From Cocos nucifera (lineage: Eukaryota > Streptophyta > Magnoliopsida > Arecales > Arecaceae), in the NCBI GenBank assembly GCA_006176705.1, contig QRFJ01005339.1:1-64000 (forward strand): a stretch of DNA of 64,000 bases, in the 5' to 3' direction. The notes under the pieces were generated by a model. It was not told where the DNA came from. It saw only the letters and a list, made by a program, of their open reading frames with translations, and made no database searches. The translations under genes were made by a program, and so were the position numbers. Positions 1 to 10,091 of this stretch are shown piece after piece; position 1 is the first letter of the stretch, and each line of letters opens with the position of its first letter.

Positions 1-419
1 AGATAAATTAAATCAAATTCAATTTACCTGATTTGGGTAATCCTATTACCCTGTAGATGATCCTGATTGCAGCGGAAGGTTCTGGATCTTAGCCACGCAA
101 GCGCCTGGCCTCTACCGGTATCCACTCAGGTTGGATCTGGAGAACCTCTTCTTCTCTATCACACCTCCAAAAATTAGATCTGGATCTGATCTGGAGGATC
201 TTCAAAACCTTTTTGAAGATCTGCAGTCGTCCTTTTGCAGCAGCGCAGCCTTCTTGCTTTTGATCGCCTTTCCTTGATCTGAATCGCACCAACCAAAGTC
301 CAAAACACCTTTTGGACGTGGAGAGCAAGGGGAGAAGAGATTATGGCATGGAGAAGGAGGGGAGAGGCAGCCTTGGGGTGTGGGAAATCTCATTAGAATT
401 AGGGTTGGGCGCAGGGTCT

Positions 420-429
420 TATTTATAGA
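420..429 (-). promoter_or_regulatory. LTR TATA box
   Basis: The minus strand reads TCTATAAATA. The same box occurs at the matching place in the G LTR near 55313-55322, and a CTATATAAA box occurs in both LTRs of element A. It would direct transcription leftward. Confidence 0.5.
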
Positions 430-599
430 CCTCTTGTGATCCAACTCCTCTTCCTCTCAACCAATCACAACCCTTTGTGAAATCAGATCTAAATCTGATT
501 GGTTGGAATAGAGACCCCTGGATTCCTCCTTAGAGGGCGCCTAAGACCAGTCAAAGTTGGTTCTTAGAAGAACTCTAATTGGAATCCAAAAAGGAGATG

Positions 600-622
600 G
601 AGTCCTTGTCCAACAAGGACTC
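600..622. promoter_or_regulatory. GAGTCC/GGACTC inverted repeat in LTR U3
   Basis: A perfect 10-base inverted repeat, GAGTCCTTGT and ACAAGGACTC, is separated by 3 bases. It lies about 170-180 bases upstream of the TATA box. Inverted repeats with the same outer core but different inner arms and loops are found in the other LTRs of this family (see findings). Confidence 0.5.
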
Positions 623-2124
623 TTGGGCGCCTCCAACTTGGGCACACGCCTAGGGTGGCTTGCGCCCTTCTCCTTGCCAGGTTCTGGTAGGGGGACAGGC
701 CCCCACCAGCTCTCCAATAGGTGCATGACATGTGGTCAAAAGTCAAAGGGTCAATGGTCAACTGTTTGACCAGTCAAAGGTAGACTTTTGACCAAAGTCA
801 AAGAACAAGAAATGGCAGGTGACCAAAAATGGCAGGTAATGTCTTACAAGTAAGACAACCTATTCTGACTTGGACAACCTCCAGTCAGACCATATGAAGG
901 CCTCTGATTGAGCACAAACTCCTTTGGCTCAGTCAGGACAACTTATTTATGATAGAAAAAGAAGAACGTTAGGTTCAATCGAGTGCTAGCACGATTTCCT
1001 TGAACCTAATTGAATCTCATTCAGATCAATTGAACTAGATCAGTTCAATTGATGATCACCAGATTCAAACCCTTGTTTGTGTGACCCAGTTAGGTTCAGT
1101 TCTGTATGGTAATGGGATATGTCATGATCTCTATCATAGACATCATCGAAACTCCTTTCGATGGATCAGAACTCTTCTGATTCGAACAGCTAGAATGATC
1201 GATCATCTAAATCATTCTAATTGCTCCCAAAATCCACCAGTGACACCTAGCAGTATATGGTGGCAACCCATCAGAGCTGAATGCGAACCTCTTGGTGCAG
1301 CTACCTGTGTGATTAAGTTTTTCTATCTTGAGCCCCGATCAGATTAGGGTTAAGGTGAACTCGTCAAACCCTAGTCTCTGTCATATGATGTAATCATTCG
1401 ATTCGAGTCCAATGTGAAAATCTAAATAGAAACTCTTTCTATTATTTCACTCTGCCATGGCCATGGGCTTCAGGACTTGATTCTCATGATCATCATAGCG
1501 CTACTCCTCTACCACCGAGGTAGATAGATCCCATCTTGATGCAATCCAGTTCCTACAATGAACATGCCATAGCCAACATACACCTCAGGGTTCCATATGG
1601 CTAGGAGACCGAGTAATGGTGTAGTCAAACTATAACACCCTCAAGGTGAACTGCCGATGCATCTCAGGTCAAAGAACCAGACACACTACTGCAGCATCGA
1701 GTCAGTCATTGACGAGAAGGTAGACTTCCTAATGACTACTCGAGGTGGTCACGCTCAGTGCCCTCGTTCTCTAACGAGTACCTGTACTCTCACTCCGGTG
1801 TCTCCACACCGTAGACTCAAGACTCATCTACTAAAGAGAAGCGATCGTACACCAACCTTTCGGATCAATCACCATCCTCGTGATGATCCTATGGTCGGGA
1901 GCTGTTTATGAGTTAATAATGATTATTCATGTCTTAAATTTTCAACTCTTGAAAATATGAATTATCATTACCATTAACTTAAAGGATGTATCACAGACAC
2001 TAAATACACATGTGTGATAGAAAATAACCCATTTCATTAATTATAGTCAAAATTACAATTTTGCCCCTAGAAGTGTATTACAAGTGTCAGCCAATTCTGG
2101 CTTCTAGGGCACATATATCTAACA

Positions 2125-2422
2125 CAAGGATCATTGGAGAGCACAATGATTATGTCTGGATGGCACTGTATGTGCCGACACTCTTTCATCACTGGTTGTT
2201 ATTGTTGTTGTTGGAGGCTATGCACCGCCTCTGTTAAAACTCTCATTTGCTGCATCAGTGCAGCAAGTTGTTAAGTTTGAACGTCCGCCATAATGGATGA
2301 ATGCGAAGAGCTGGGCTCTACCATTAGAGGTGGAGGAGGAAGATCTTTTTGGTGGAAAGATTGCCTGACGGAGTTGGTGAAGTTTTGGGCTCATGTTTTT
2401 TCCATTGTAGTGTGGATTCCCC
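2125..2422 (-). pseudogene. Ty3-gypsy gag 5' fragment (element I)
   Basis: Read on the minus strand this gives a Ser/Pro-rich leader, then MADVQT, then a Gln-rich coiled-coil-like stretch with LAALMQQMRVLTEAVHSL. That pattern is typical of the N-terminus of plant gypsy gag proteins. It contains an in-frame stop in the Gln run and is cut off at 2124/2125 by the neighbouring copia LTR. It lies just downstream, in minus sense, of a primer-binding-site-like sequence. The identity as gypsy gag is an inference from this layout and the Gln-rich motif. Confidence 0.55.
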
Positions 2423-2440
2423 CCTTCTGGTGTGCCAATC
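2423..2440 (-). other. Candidate primer binding site of gypsy element I
   Basis: The minus strand reads GATTGGCACACCAGAAGG next to the inferred LTR end. It resembles the PBS of elements F and H (ATTGGCGCTAGAGGAAGG and ATTGGTGCTAGAGGAAGG) in its first bases and in its place between LTR and gag. The primer tRNA was not identified. Confidence 0.45.
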
Positions 2441-2441
2441 T

Positions 2442-3096
2442 ATTACAGCTAAATCCCTTTTAGTGCCTGTCGCCAAAGAAAACTAGCTGTAAAATAAGTT
2501 CTCACTGATCAAAAATATTTTCGATGGGGATCCTCCGATGCTTAAGTTATGAAAGAGAAATTTAGTCGAACAAGAAAGTAAAAAATTTGGCAGAGTCTAG
2601 CAGAGAATTATCCTATCGATACTCTTTGTTTACTTTCCTTTTTATTGGTGGATGATTAGTAACCATTTGTAATGGTTAGACATCATAGGTCCTGCTTATT
2701 CTAGCATAAAGTGAGCAGTTGATGCTCATAATATGATCATGGGGTGGCTGTTATGTGCCTCTCGCATTGGCAGTTTTCAATACACCAACTATATGTCGAT
2801 AGTACTATTGAGCCAACTGGTTATCGATGGTTCTGATATTCCGATTAGCCAATGGTTGCATGATTGTTAGAGTTGTCGTGAGAAGGTTGGTTGAGAGTGG
2901 CCGACTGTCAGTCGATTTTCTCTTCTATCACCAATTATGAGATGGATTCGTGAATTGATCGATAGTCAGTCAATCTAGCGGTAAGTCATTCAACCTTCTA
3001 TTTCTAACTTATAGTCAACAAAATTGACATCTATTGTTTAGTCATGATTTTCGACTATCAGTTGGTGATTCCAACTATAAGTCATAGTACTGATGT
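2442..3096 (-). repeat. Partial LTR of gypsy element I
   Basis: This sequence follows the PBS-like site and has no coding frame. It is inferred to be the 5' LTR of the minus-strand gypsy whose gag lies at 2125-2422. It ends at the start of copia element E. No second copy lies in the window, so the LTR call rests on position alone. It includes short direct repeats of the type gtcagtc near 2906-2972. Confidence 0.4.
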
Positions 3097-3879
3097 TGTT
3101 GACCCACTGATTGATTTTGACGATTCTAAAATATTAAGTATAAATTATACTAATCATGTTTTCAAAAATATATATAGATCTTTTCAGGTAATCAAATTGA
3201 AAAAATTAATTCAAGAAAAGATCCATATAAAAATCACCAAGTGAAGAGCTTCAAGAAAGTTGAATTGATAAAGATGCTTGAAGAAGGGCAAAATCATAAT
3301 TTCATCAAGTTGGAGATCAAGAAAATATTTTTCGAAAGCCTCAAGAGAATTAGAGAATATTTCAGAATCTTTAGAGGCAATTTGGAAGATTTTAGAAGTT
3401 GAATTGATAAAGATGCTTGGAGAAGGTCAAAGCTATCATTTCGTCAAGTTGGAGATCAAGACAATATTTTTTGAAAGCTTCAAGAGCATTAGAGAAAAAT
3501 TTGAAACTTTTGGAGATAATTTGAAAAGATTTGGAAGTCAAAAAATGAAAAAAAATATGTTTGGATAAAAGGGGATGACCCCTAGGTCATCATTTTTTGA
3601 TTTAGCATGATGGCACGCAAGGCTAGGAGTAGCACGTTGAAAAGGAGCGACCCCTGAGTCATCTCATGGAAAAGGAGCAATCCCCGGGTCATCTCTTGCA
3701 TATCTTGAGTGTAGAATAGAAAATAATTTTCTTGTCTATTGCAAAAGGAGCGGCCTCTGGGGCACCCCCTGCGACGGAAAATCCTATAATGGCTAGTTTT
3801 TCAGCCCATTGTTGATGCATTTAATATCCAATAAAAACTCTCCAATGGTTACTACTCATTCTCTAACATTGATTAAAGG

Positions 3880-3887
3880 TATAAAAG
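3880..3887 (+). promoter_or_regulatory. TATA box of element E 5' LTR
   Basis: TATAAAAG lies in the context GGTATAAAAGGCTAGAGA. The 3' LTR has TATAAAAT at 15847-15854 in the same context. Confidence 0.5.
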
Positions 3888-4544
3888 GCTAGAGATCAAA
3901 TTAAAAAATAAGCCAAGAGGATTTGAAAGAAAAATCATCATTTCTTAGAGGAAATATTGAATACCATTGAAAAGAGAGAGCATAGAGAGGAATCAAACTT
4001 CTAAATTAGAGGACTTTCAAGAGGATTTATCTCCATCATCTTCTATATCCTCTTAAGCATCAAGAAGAGAAGTTAAAGCATCATTTGAGTAATCCAACAA
4101 CAATTTCTTCAAACTTCAAAGAGTTTTTATTTTTATTTTCTATTTTGTGCTGAAACTTATACTTGTACTTTTTATTTCTTTACAAATTTTTTTGGAAGAA
4201 AGAAACTTGGAGATTAGACCGGTCCAAGCTCATAATTGAATATTGTATAGATTTTGATTGATAATCTTGAAAAACTAACTGGGTTGTTGGTGAACCTAAA
4301 AAACTAACGGTGTAAGATTTTAGTTGGTGTTCCTATGAAAACCAACTGAATTTTATTTATGAGTCTGAAAAAATAAACACACTGTAATCAAAAAAAGATT
4401 ATAGTAAAAATTTCAAGAGAAACTTGGAGAGTGAATGTAGGAGTGGGTTGCTTCGAGCCACCATAAACTTTGAGTATTTATGATTGTGTTCTTCATTTTC
4501 TTGCTTTACCTGTCTTTACTTCTTACCTTATTTGTATTACTACT

Positions 4545-5340
4545 TGTTGGGGATAAACCCCACTCCTGTCGAAGTCTAGTCTGATGCTTAGCCTAATGTA
4601 ACTATTAATTATGAAAAAGCTTCGATCGAGAATTCTCCCTCCAACAGTCGAACTCCTTTCAAACTCCTCCAACGGTCGAACTCCTTCCAGACTTCTCCAG
4701 TAGCCAAACTCCTCCCGAACTCCTCCAACAGCCGAACTCCTTCCGGACTCCTCAAGTAGCCAAACTCCTCCAACAGCCGAACTCCTTTCGGACTCCTCCA
4801 ATGATCGAACTTTTCATAGTAATCTAGGAAGGACTCCGTACGAGTCCAGTCTCGTACACGACATGAACCGACCCACTCCCGGACTATCTTAGAGGAGTTC
4901 GAACTCCTCTAAAATTGACACAGCTCAAAGGTCATCACCAACCGATGCCCATCCCTCCAAACTTTGGCTATCAAATCTTAAACGGACTGGAATCTCATGA
5001 CAACAAATGCTATCTTTTATAACAAACTCCACGTGGTCCTGAGCGGCCCACTATCCAACAGTTACGACTGTCACTATCAGTTTATTATAGGCTCCATCTA
5101 TAAAAGAAATCCTCTAGATACATTTTCTCTAGGCTCTCTTCTTCCTCCTGAAAACTCTGCAACTTTCTTGACTGAGCACTCTATTTCTGTTGGCCAAAAA
5201 AGCTAATTTGACCATCGAAGGATCTTGCCGAAGCCAGCACCCTGGGCTCTAGATGAGACTTATTTTGTAGGTCATAGGCGACGACCTCATCTTCTCGGAC
5301 TTCAGTACTTCTCCGATGGCAACCAGATTTCGCACCAACA
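4545..5340 (+). mobile_element. Solo LTR of the F/H gypsy family
   Basis: This 796-base LTR begins TGTTGGGGATAAACCCC and ends CGCACCAACA, like the LTRs of H (47729-48781) and F. It is flanked by a perfect 5-bp target duplication, ctact, at 4540-4544 and 5341-5345. The uninterrupted paralogous site is present in the 3' LTR of E near 16505-16515, which proves insertion into E. The 5' half holds short tandem repeats of the type aactcctccaacagtcg. A TATA box, CTATAAAAG, is at 5098-5106. No internal region remains, as expected from LTR-LTR recombination. Confidence 0.93.
5098..5106 (+). promoter_or_regulatory. TATA box in gypsy solo LTR
   Basis: CTATAAAAG is preceded by GGCTCCAT. H has CTATATAAG after GGCTTCAT at 48531-48539. 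Confidence 0.5.
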
Positions 5341-5529
5341 CTACTTGTTTAGCTTAGTCATAATTTTTGCATAGTTTTATACATATTTGATTTCACTGCA
5401 TACATTACAAAATCATATCAAGCTAAATTAATTTAAGTAAAACACATATTTATTTAGAGTTAAATTTGGCCAAAATTTTTATAAATCCAATTTACCTTTC
5501 CTCTTGGATTGCTACCTCTGGGCAACAAG

Positions 5530-5550
5530 TGGTATAAGAGCAGGTGCTCT
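5530..5550 (+). other. Primer binding site of element E
   Basis: TGGTATAAGAGCAGGTGCTC begins two bases after the 5' LTR. It differs by one base in the first twelve from TGGTATCAGAGC, the initiator-Met tRNA primer site usual for plant copia elements. Confidence 0.8.
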
Positions 5551-5602
5551 ATTATTAATTATTGATCTAATCATCAAAGGCAAGAGATCTTGGCAATACA
5601 AA

Positions 5603-5710
5603 ATGAATTTTTTTTTAATGAAGGCCATTTTTTAGATAGACCCCCACTCTTTAATGGCTCAAATTATATCTATTAAAAAATTAGGATGAAAATTTTTATA
5701 CATGTATATG
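5603..5710 (+). pseudogene. Copia gag, 5' piece (element E)
   Basis: An ATG at 5603 starts a short broken frame. A shifted frame then reads PPLFNGSNYIY, a stop, and KIRMKIFIHVYDY. This matches the NGxNYxxWKxRM motif at the start of plant copia gag proteins, with the expected Trp codon now a stop. The frame is cut at 5715 by gypsy element F and resumes after 10091; reading across a single TSD copy keeps the frame open. The function in an intact element would be the capsid protein. Confidence 0.75.
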
Positions 5711-5715
5711 ACTAT

Positions 5716-6752
5716 TGTTGACGCAGAATTTGATCATCATCGGATTCAGCTGGAGTGGAGGTGGACGAGATCGTCGTCGGAGATCTGCAAAATAAAATTT
5801 CGTCCAGAGCCGATGGAGGGTGGCTCCGATAGGATCCTCCGACGATCAAGTCAGCTCTGACCAACAGGAATGGAGTGCTCGGGAATGAGTTCCGCAGAGC
5901 TTAGAGAAGGACAGAAGAGCTTAGGGCTTAGAGATTAGCATATCTGGAGGGTCCTTTTTATAGGCAGAGCTTGATGGTGACAGCTGTAGCTGCCTGGTGG
6001 CGGGCCGCTAGAGGCTGCACCGAGTTTGATGTGGAGAGGATGGTATCGTCAGATCGAAAGTGACAACCATACCGTCCGACAGTGGTGGGTTGCTCGAGGT
6101 CTGGCAGAGCCGCCTATAGCATCGCCTGTGGCAGACTGATGGTGATCGTTCGTCCAGCTTTAATAGCCATGGCTCTCAAAAAGCAGACATTGATTGGTGG
6201 ACTTCGGCATATATCGATTCCAAAGGAGTTTGGACTCCTAAAGAGGAAGCTCGGAAGGAGTTCGACTTCCGTAGGCATTTGGCTGGAGGTGTGCGGCTAA
6301 GGCTCGATCACTGGAGAGTTCGAAAGAAGCTCGGTCGATCGAAGGAGATGTCTGGGAGAAGTTTGGCTCCTGAAGAAGTCTGACCGAAGGAGATGTCTGA
6401 GAGAAGTTTGGCTCCTAAAGAAGTCCGACCGAAGGAGATGTCTGGGAGGAGTCCGGCTCCTGAAGAAGTCCGACCAAAGGAAAAGCTTGGAGGGAGTTTG
6501 GCTCCCGCAGACGTTTGACTAGAAGGACGCGGAGAGAGTTCGGCTCTTATAGGAGTCCGACTGAAGCTCGACCGCTGAGGAGTTCGGCTAAAGCCCGACC
6601 GCTGGAAGTTCGAAGAAGCTCGACCGCTAAGCAGTTCAATCGGTTGTAGGAGTTCGGCCAAGACCCGTCTGCTGAAGCTCTTTCATGGCTATCGACCGCA
6701 TCAAGCTGAGCATTGAACTGAACTTCGATAGGAGCAGGGTTTATCCCCAACA
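5716..6752 (-). repeat. 3' LTR of gypsy F
   Basis: In plus sense it starts TGTTGACGCAGAATTTG and ends TTTATCCCCAACA. It pairs with 9095-10086. The stretch at about 6300-6680 is made of imperfect tandem repeats with the phrase GGAGATGTCTGGGAG(A/G)AG. The short ORFs there are products of the repeat, not genes. Confidence 0.9.
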
Positions 6753-6775
6753 ATAGTCCCCCCCACTCCCAAGTT
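6753..6775 (-). other. Polypurine tract of gypsy F
   Basis: The minus strand reads GGGAGTGGGGGGGACTAT directly before the 3' LTR start TGTTGGGG. This is the expected plus-strand primer. Confidence 0.8.
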
Positions 6776-6859
6776 CGAAACTTGAAGGAAAGGAGTGCAG
6801 AAAAGGCGACTGCCAAAGTCCTCTTCTAGGCTCCATGCTGGTTCAGGTCCAAGCTCGGA

Positions 6860-7495
6860 AGAGATTTCATCTCCAGCCAAAGTTGAAGTAGATCTCATCT
6901 TTTGCGGTCGAGGTCAGAGGTTGAGCTCCTCGAGGATAGTCTTCAGCATCCGAGGCTGATTCGGGGGAGATCTCCTCTCCCGTAGCCGAGGTTGATACAG
7001 ACACTCAGGAGAGATCCGATCTCAGGGCGAGGTTGTCTCCAATCTTATCTCTGACCAAGATTATCTCGATCACTCGGAAGAGATCTTAACTCTAGCCGAG
7101 GTTGTCTCGGGCACTTTGGCCGAGGTTGTCTCGATCGCTCGGAAGAGATCTCATCTCTGGCCGAGGTTGTCTCGATCGCTCGGGCCAAGGTTGCCGTGGA
7201 TCCTCGGAGGAGATCTTATCTTCTACGATCGAGGTTGATGCGGGCGCTCGGGAGAGATCTTATCTCTAGTCGAGGTTGACGCGGTCGCTCGGAAGAGATC
7301 TTATCTCTGGCCGAGGTTGATGCGATCGCTCGGGGGAGATCTTATCTCCTGCAGTCGAAGTTGGTTCGGACCCTCGGGGGAGATCTTATCTTCTACGGTC
7401 GAGGTTGCCTCGGGGGAGATCTTATCTCCTACAGTCGAGGTTGATACGGATGCTTGGGAGAGATCTTATCTCCTGCAGCTAAGGTTAAAGGTCTT
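6860..7495. repeat. Tandem repeat array in the F 3' untranslated region
   Basis: About a dozen imperfect units of roughly 40-48 bases run through this stretch. Each holds GGAGAGATCTTATCT, then a short variable part, then CGAGGTTG and CGATCGCTCGG or variants. The array lies between the gag remnant and the polypurine tract. Element H has a tandem array of unrelated sequence in the matching position (54006-54510). Long 3' untranslated regions with tandem repeats are known in the Tat lineage of plant gypsy elements. Confidence 0.8.
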
Positions 7496-7944
7496 TGACC
7501 TACTCATGCTAGGATAAGGTTCTTCTCCTGTTCCTAACACGATAACTATTGACTGCTTCTTTTCTGTCATCACATAGTTTTTGCATCCAGAAATAATATT
7601 ATTGAAAAGAAAGAATTTTACCGAGGAAAAGTTACTGACAGCACATCCCCATTTTAGGATCGTGGGGGCATTGTTCCTTTGGGTTCCCTTGGGTAGCAAG
7701 GCCCAGGCCGGACGACCTCCTCTATCTCATGCTGGCCTTTCAATTTGGAGCAAGCTTCTCTTGGCTTTGTTGTTGGGAGATGACGAATCATCGATGTACC
7801 AAGCTCCTCCCAGGGATAACGTTGATGACGCCGTGAGGCAGCCAACCTCCTTATCATTTCTGGCTATGGCAATGCCCTTGACCGATCTTCTCCTTCTTCA
7901 GGCTGGCATTGGAGAAATTTACCCAGCCGCCCCTTTCTGACGAG
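7496..7944 (-). other. F internal region between array and gag, no clear gene
   Basis: This stretch has no recognised domain on either strand. Near 7640-7700 it is moderately GC-rich. The ORFs of 70-120 codons here lack family motifs and overlap each other on both strands, so none is annotated. It probably includes decayed sequence past the end of gag. Confidence 0.4.
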
Positions 7945-8963
7945 CTCCTCAATTTCATCTCGGAGCTGAATGTATTCCTCAGTGTCATGGCCATGGTCGC
8001 GATGGTAAGGGCATTACTTGCTTCGATCACGCATGTTTGGGGGAGGCCGTAGTCCTTCTAATCTTGGCAGCTGGTTCTTAACTTTCATGAGAATTTGAGC
8101 TCGAGGAGCGTTGAGGGAGGTGTAGTCACGAAATTTTTTAGGAGGACTTCTTCGCGCCCTTCTGTCGGGGCTTCCTTGGTGGTGAGCTCGAGGAGTTCGA
8201 GCCTTGCTTGCACTGGGGAGGTCGTGAGCGCGGCCGAACTTCCTGTGAAACCTTCTGCGGGGGAACTTCATGCTTCTTTGTTGAAACTTCCTTGATGATG
8301 AGCTCGAGGGGGAGCTCGGCCTTGCTTGCCCAAACTTCATTCCACCTCCTGTGAATTCTTTGTAGGGGCTTCCTTGAAGACATACTCGAGGGGGAGTTCG
8401 ACCTTGCTTGCGTCGAACTTCACTCCGCCCTCCTGTGAAGCTTTCGTCAGGAGAACTTCATACCCTTTTGTTGGGGCTTCCTTGGTGGTAAGCTCGAGGG
8501 GGAGTTCGGCGGCCTCGCTCACGCTGAACTTCATTCCATCCTCTTGTGAAACCTTCGTCGGGGCTTCCTTGATAGTGAGCTCGAGGGGGAGTTCGGCCTC
8601 GCCTACGCTGGAGAGATCGTGAATGCGGCCAAACTTCATTCCGCCTCCTGTGAAGCCTTCTAGGGGAGAACTTTTGCTCTATTTCTCCTCTCTAAGGGCG
8701 ATTGGTATGCTAGGCCAAATGCTTTTCCTTATGGTCGGTTCTTAGCATCCTCATAGCGGGTTTGTTGGCAAAGTCTCTATCGAAAGCTATCACACGGTCT
8801 GCATTATCTCGGCGAGGCCATGAATCTGCTGGACCAATAGGTTGAACTGCTCTACATTTATGATGGCTTTAGGTGGAACCTAAGCTACCGGGGCTGAAGC
8901 GGGAGCAAATGGACCTGGCACGGAGGCCCCCGATCATCGAGTCAAAGCTCTCTTAGGAGGCAT
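7945..8963 (-). pseudogene. Gypsy gag remnant with amplified repeats (element F)
   Basis: The start is the minus-strand ATG at 8961-8963 (MPPKRALTR, compare MPPKKILTQR in H at 48903). A stretch like LLVQQIHGL follows, as in H. The central capsid domain seen in H at about 49430-49930 is absent. In its place are five tandem copies of a segment with ELPLELT(I/T)KEAPTK (8167-8680). The C-terminus keeps SLNAPRAQIL and a CPYHRDHGHDTEE zinc-knuckle-like motif near 7990-8015, matching CLYHHDHDHDTEEC in H. Several stops and frame changes are present. The product, if made, would lack the capsid core and could only act with a helper. Confidence 0.75.
8167..8680 (-). repeat. Tandem gag repeats, five copies
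   Basis: Copies of the phrase GGGGCTTCCTTG(G/A)TGGTGAGCTCGAGG begin at about 8167, 8283, 8365, 8473 and 8560 on the plus strand, with spacings of 82-116 bases. On the minus strand most encode ELPLEL followed by KEAPTK. H has a single uninterrupted linker here. Confidence 0.8.
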
Positions 8964-9076
8964 TTTCTCTTCGAAAAAGAACTCTAGAGAGGAAGGAGGG
9001 AGATCTCTGGAGAGGAAAGAAAGAAATCATCGTCGAGCACTCCTTTAAGAATAAGGAAACCTCGAAGGTTCGGGCC

Positions 9077-9093
9077 CTTCCTCTAGCGCCAAT
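9077..9093 (-). other. Primer binding site of gypsy F
   Basis: The minus strand reads ATTGGCGCTAGAGGAAGG next to the 5' LTR. The same site, with T for C at one place, follows the 5' LTR of H at 48784. The primer tRNA was not identified. Confidence 0.65.
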
Positions 9094-9094
9094 C

Positions 9095-10086
9095 TATTGA
9101 TGCAGAATCTGATCGTCGTCAGATCCAACTGGAGCGAAGGTAGACGAGGTCGCCGTCGGAGACCTACAAAATGAAGTTTCATCCGGAGTCGGTGGGGGGT
9201 GGCTCCAGTAGGATCCTCCGACAATCAAGTCAGCTCTAGCCAATAGGAATGAAGTGCTCGAGAATGAGTTCCGTAGAGCTTAAAGAAGGAGAGGAGAGCT
9301 TAGGGCTTAGAGATTAGCATATCTGAAGGGTCCTTTTTATAGGCGAAGTTTGATGGTGACAGCTATAGCTACCTGATGGCAGGCCGCTCGAGGCTGCATC
9401 GGGTTGGATGCGGAGAGGATGGTATCGTCAGGTCAAAAGTGACAGCCATACCGTTCGATAGTGGTGGGCTGCTCGAGGTCTGATGGAGCTGCCTGTAGCG
9501 TCGTCTGTGGCAGACTGATGGTGACCGTTCGTCCAGCTTTAATAACCATGGCTCTCAGAAAGCAGGCATTGATTGGTGGACTTCGGCATATATTGATTTC
9601 AAAGAAGTTTGGACTCCTAAAGAGGAAGCTCGAAAGGAGTTCGACTCCCGTAGGCGTCTGGTTGGAGGTGTGCGGCTAAGGCTCAATCACTGGAGAGTTC
9701 GGAAGAAGCTCGATCGATCGAAAGAGATATCTGAGAGGAGTCTGGCTCCTAAAGAAGTCCGACCAAAGGAGATGTTTGGGAGGAGTCCAACTCTTGAAGA
9801 AATCCGATCGAAGGGAAAGCTTGGAGGGAGTTCGGCTCCCGCAGGCGTCTGGCTGGAAGGGCGTGGAGAGAGTTCGACTCTTGCGAAAGTCCGACTGAAG
9901 CTCGATCGCTGAGGAGTTCGGCTAAAGTCTGACCTCTAGGAGTCCGAAGGAGCTCGATCGCTAAGCAATTCGGTTGGCTGTAGGAGTTTGGCCAAGATCC
10001 ATCCGCTGAAGCTCTTTCATGGCTACCAACCGCATCAGGCTGAGCACCGAACTAGACTTCGGTAGGAGCGGGGTTTATCCCCAACA
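9095..10086 (-). repeat. 5' LTR of gypsy F
   Basis: This 992-base LTR pairs with 5716-6752. Its inner end reads TATTGATGCAG where the outer copy has TGTTGACGCAG, so the terminal CA of the element (minus sense) is mutated. A minus-strand TATA box, TATAAAAAGG, lies at about 9333-9342. U3 repeats fill 9600-9990. Confidence 0.9.
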
Positions 10087-10091
10087 ACTAT

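Larger units (their letters stand above)
1..2124 (-). repeat. LTR of the A/B/G copia family (left end outside window)
   Basis: This stretch aligns by eye along its whole length with the LTRs at 25327-27596, 54734-57001 and, inverted, 28259-30542 and 36379-38622. It lies in minus orientation. It ends in the family terminus ATATATCTAACA at 2124, and the window opens about 150 bases inside the LTR when compared with the copy at 54734. The sequence to its right lacks the polypurine tract and RNase H sequence that follow the LTR in B and G. It is therefore either a solo LTR or the outer 5' LTR of a minus-strand element lying to the left. A TATA box on the minus strand is at 420-429. Confidence 0.9.
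3097..5527 (+). repeat. 5' LTR of copia element E, split by a solo LTR
   Basis: This pairs with the LTR at 15077-16693. Both start TGTTGA(C/T)CCACTG and end GGGCAACA. Without the 801 bases of the inserted solo LTR and its TSD copy, the length is about 1630, against 1617 for the partner. The LTR carries an internal direct repeat of about 140 bases starting near 3258 and 3398 (unit beginning GTTGAATTGATAAAGATGCTTG), and the 3' LTR has the same duplication. A TATA box is at 3880-3887. No matching TSD was found at the outer ends of E. Confidence 0.85.
5716..10086 (-). mobile_element. Non-autonomous Ty3-gypsy element F nested in E gag
   Basis: The element has two LTRs (5716-6752 and 9095-10086) and a perfect 5-bp TSD, actat, at 5711-5715 and 10087-10091. 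The internal region is only about 2.34 kb. In minus order it holds a PBS-like site, a gag remnant lacking the capsid core, a tandem repeat array and a polypurine tract. No protease, reverse transcriptase, RNase H or integrase sequence was seen. LTR ends, PBS and gag C-terminus match element H, which is the likely autonomous relative. Confidence 0.9.

Noticed and set aside
6082..6900. Repetitive ORFs in the F LTR (both strands)
   Set aside because: They arise from the short U3 tandem repeats and have no protein family likeness.
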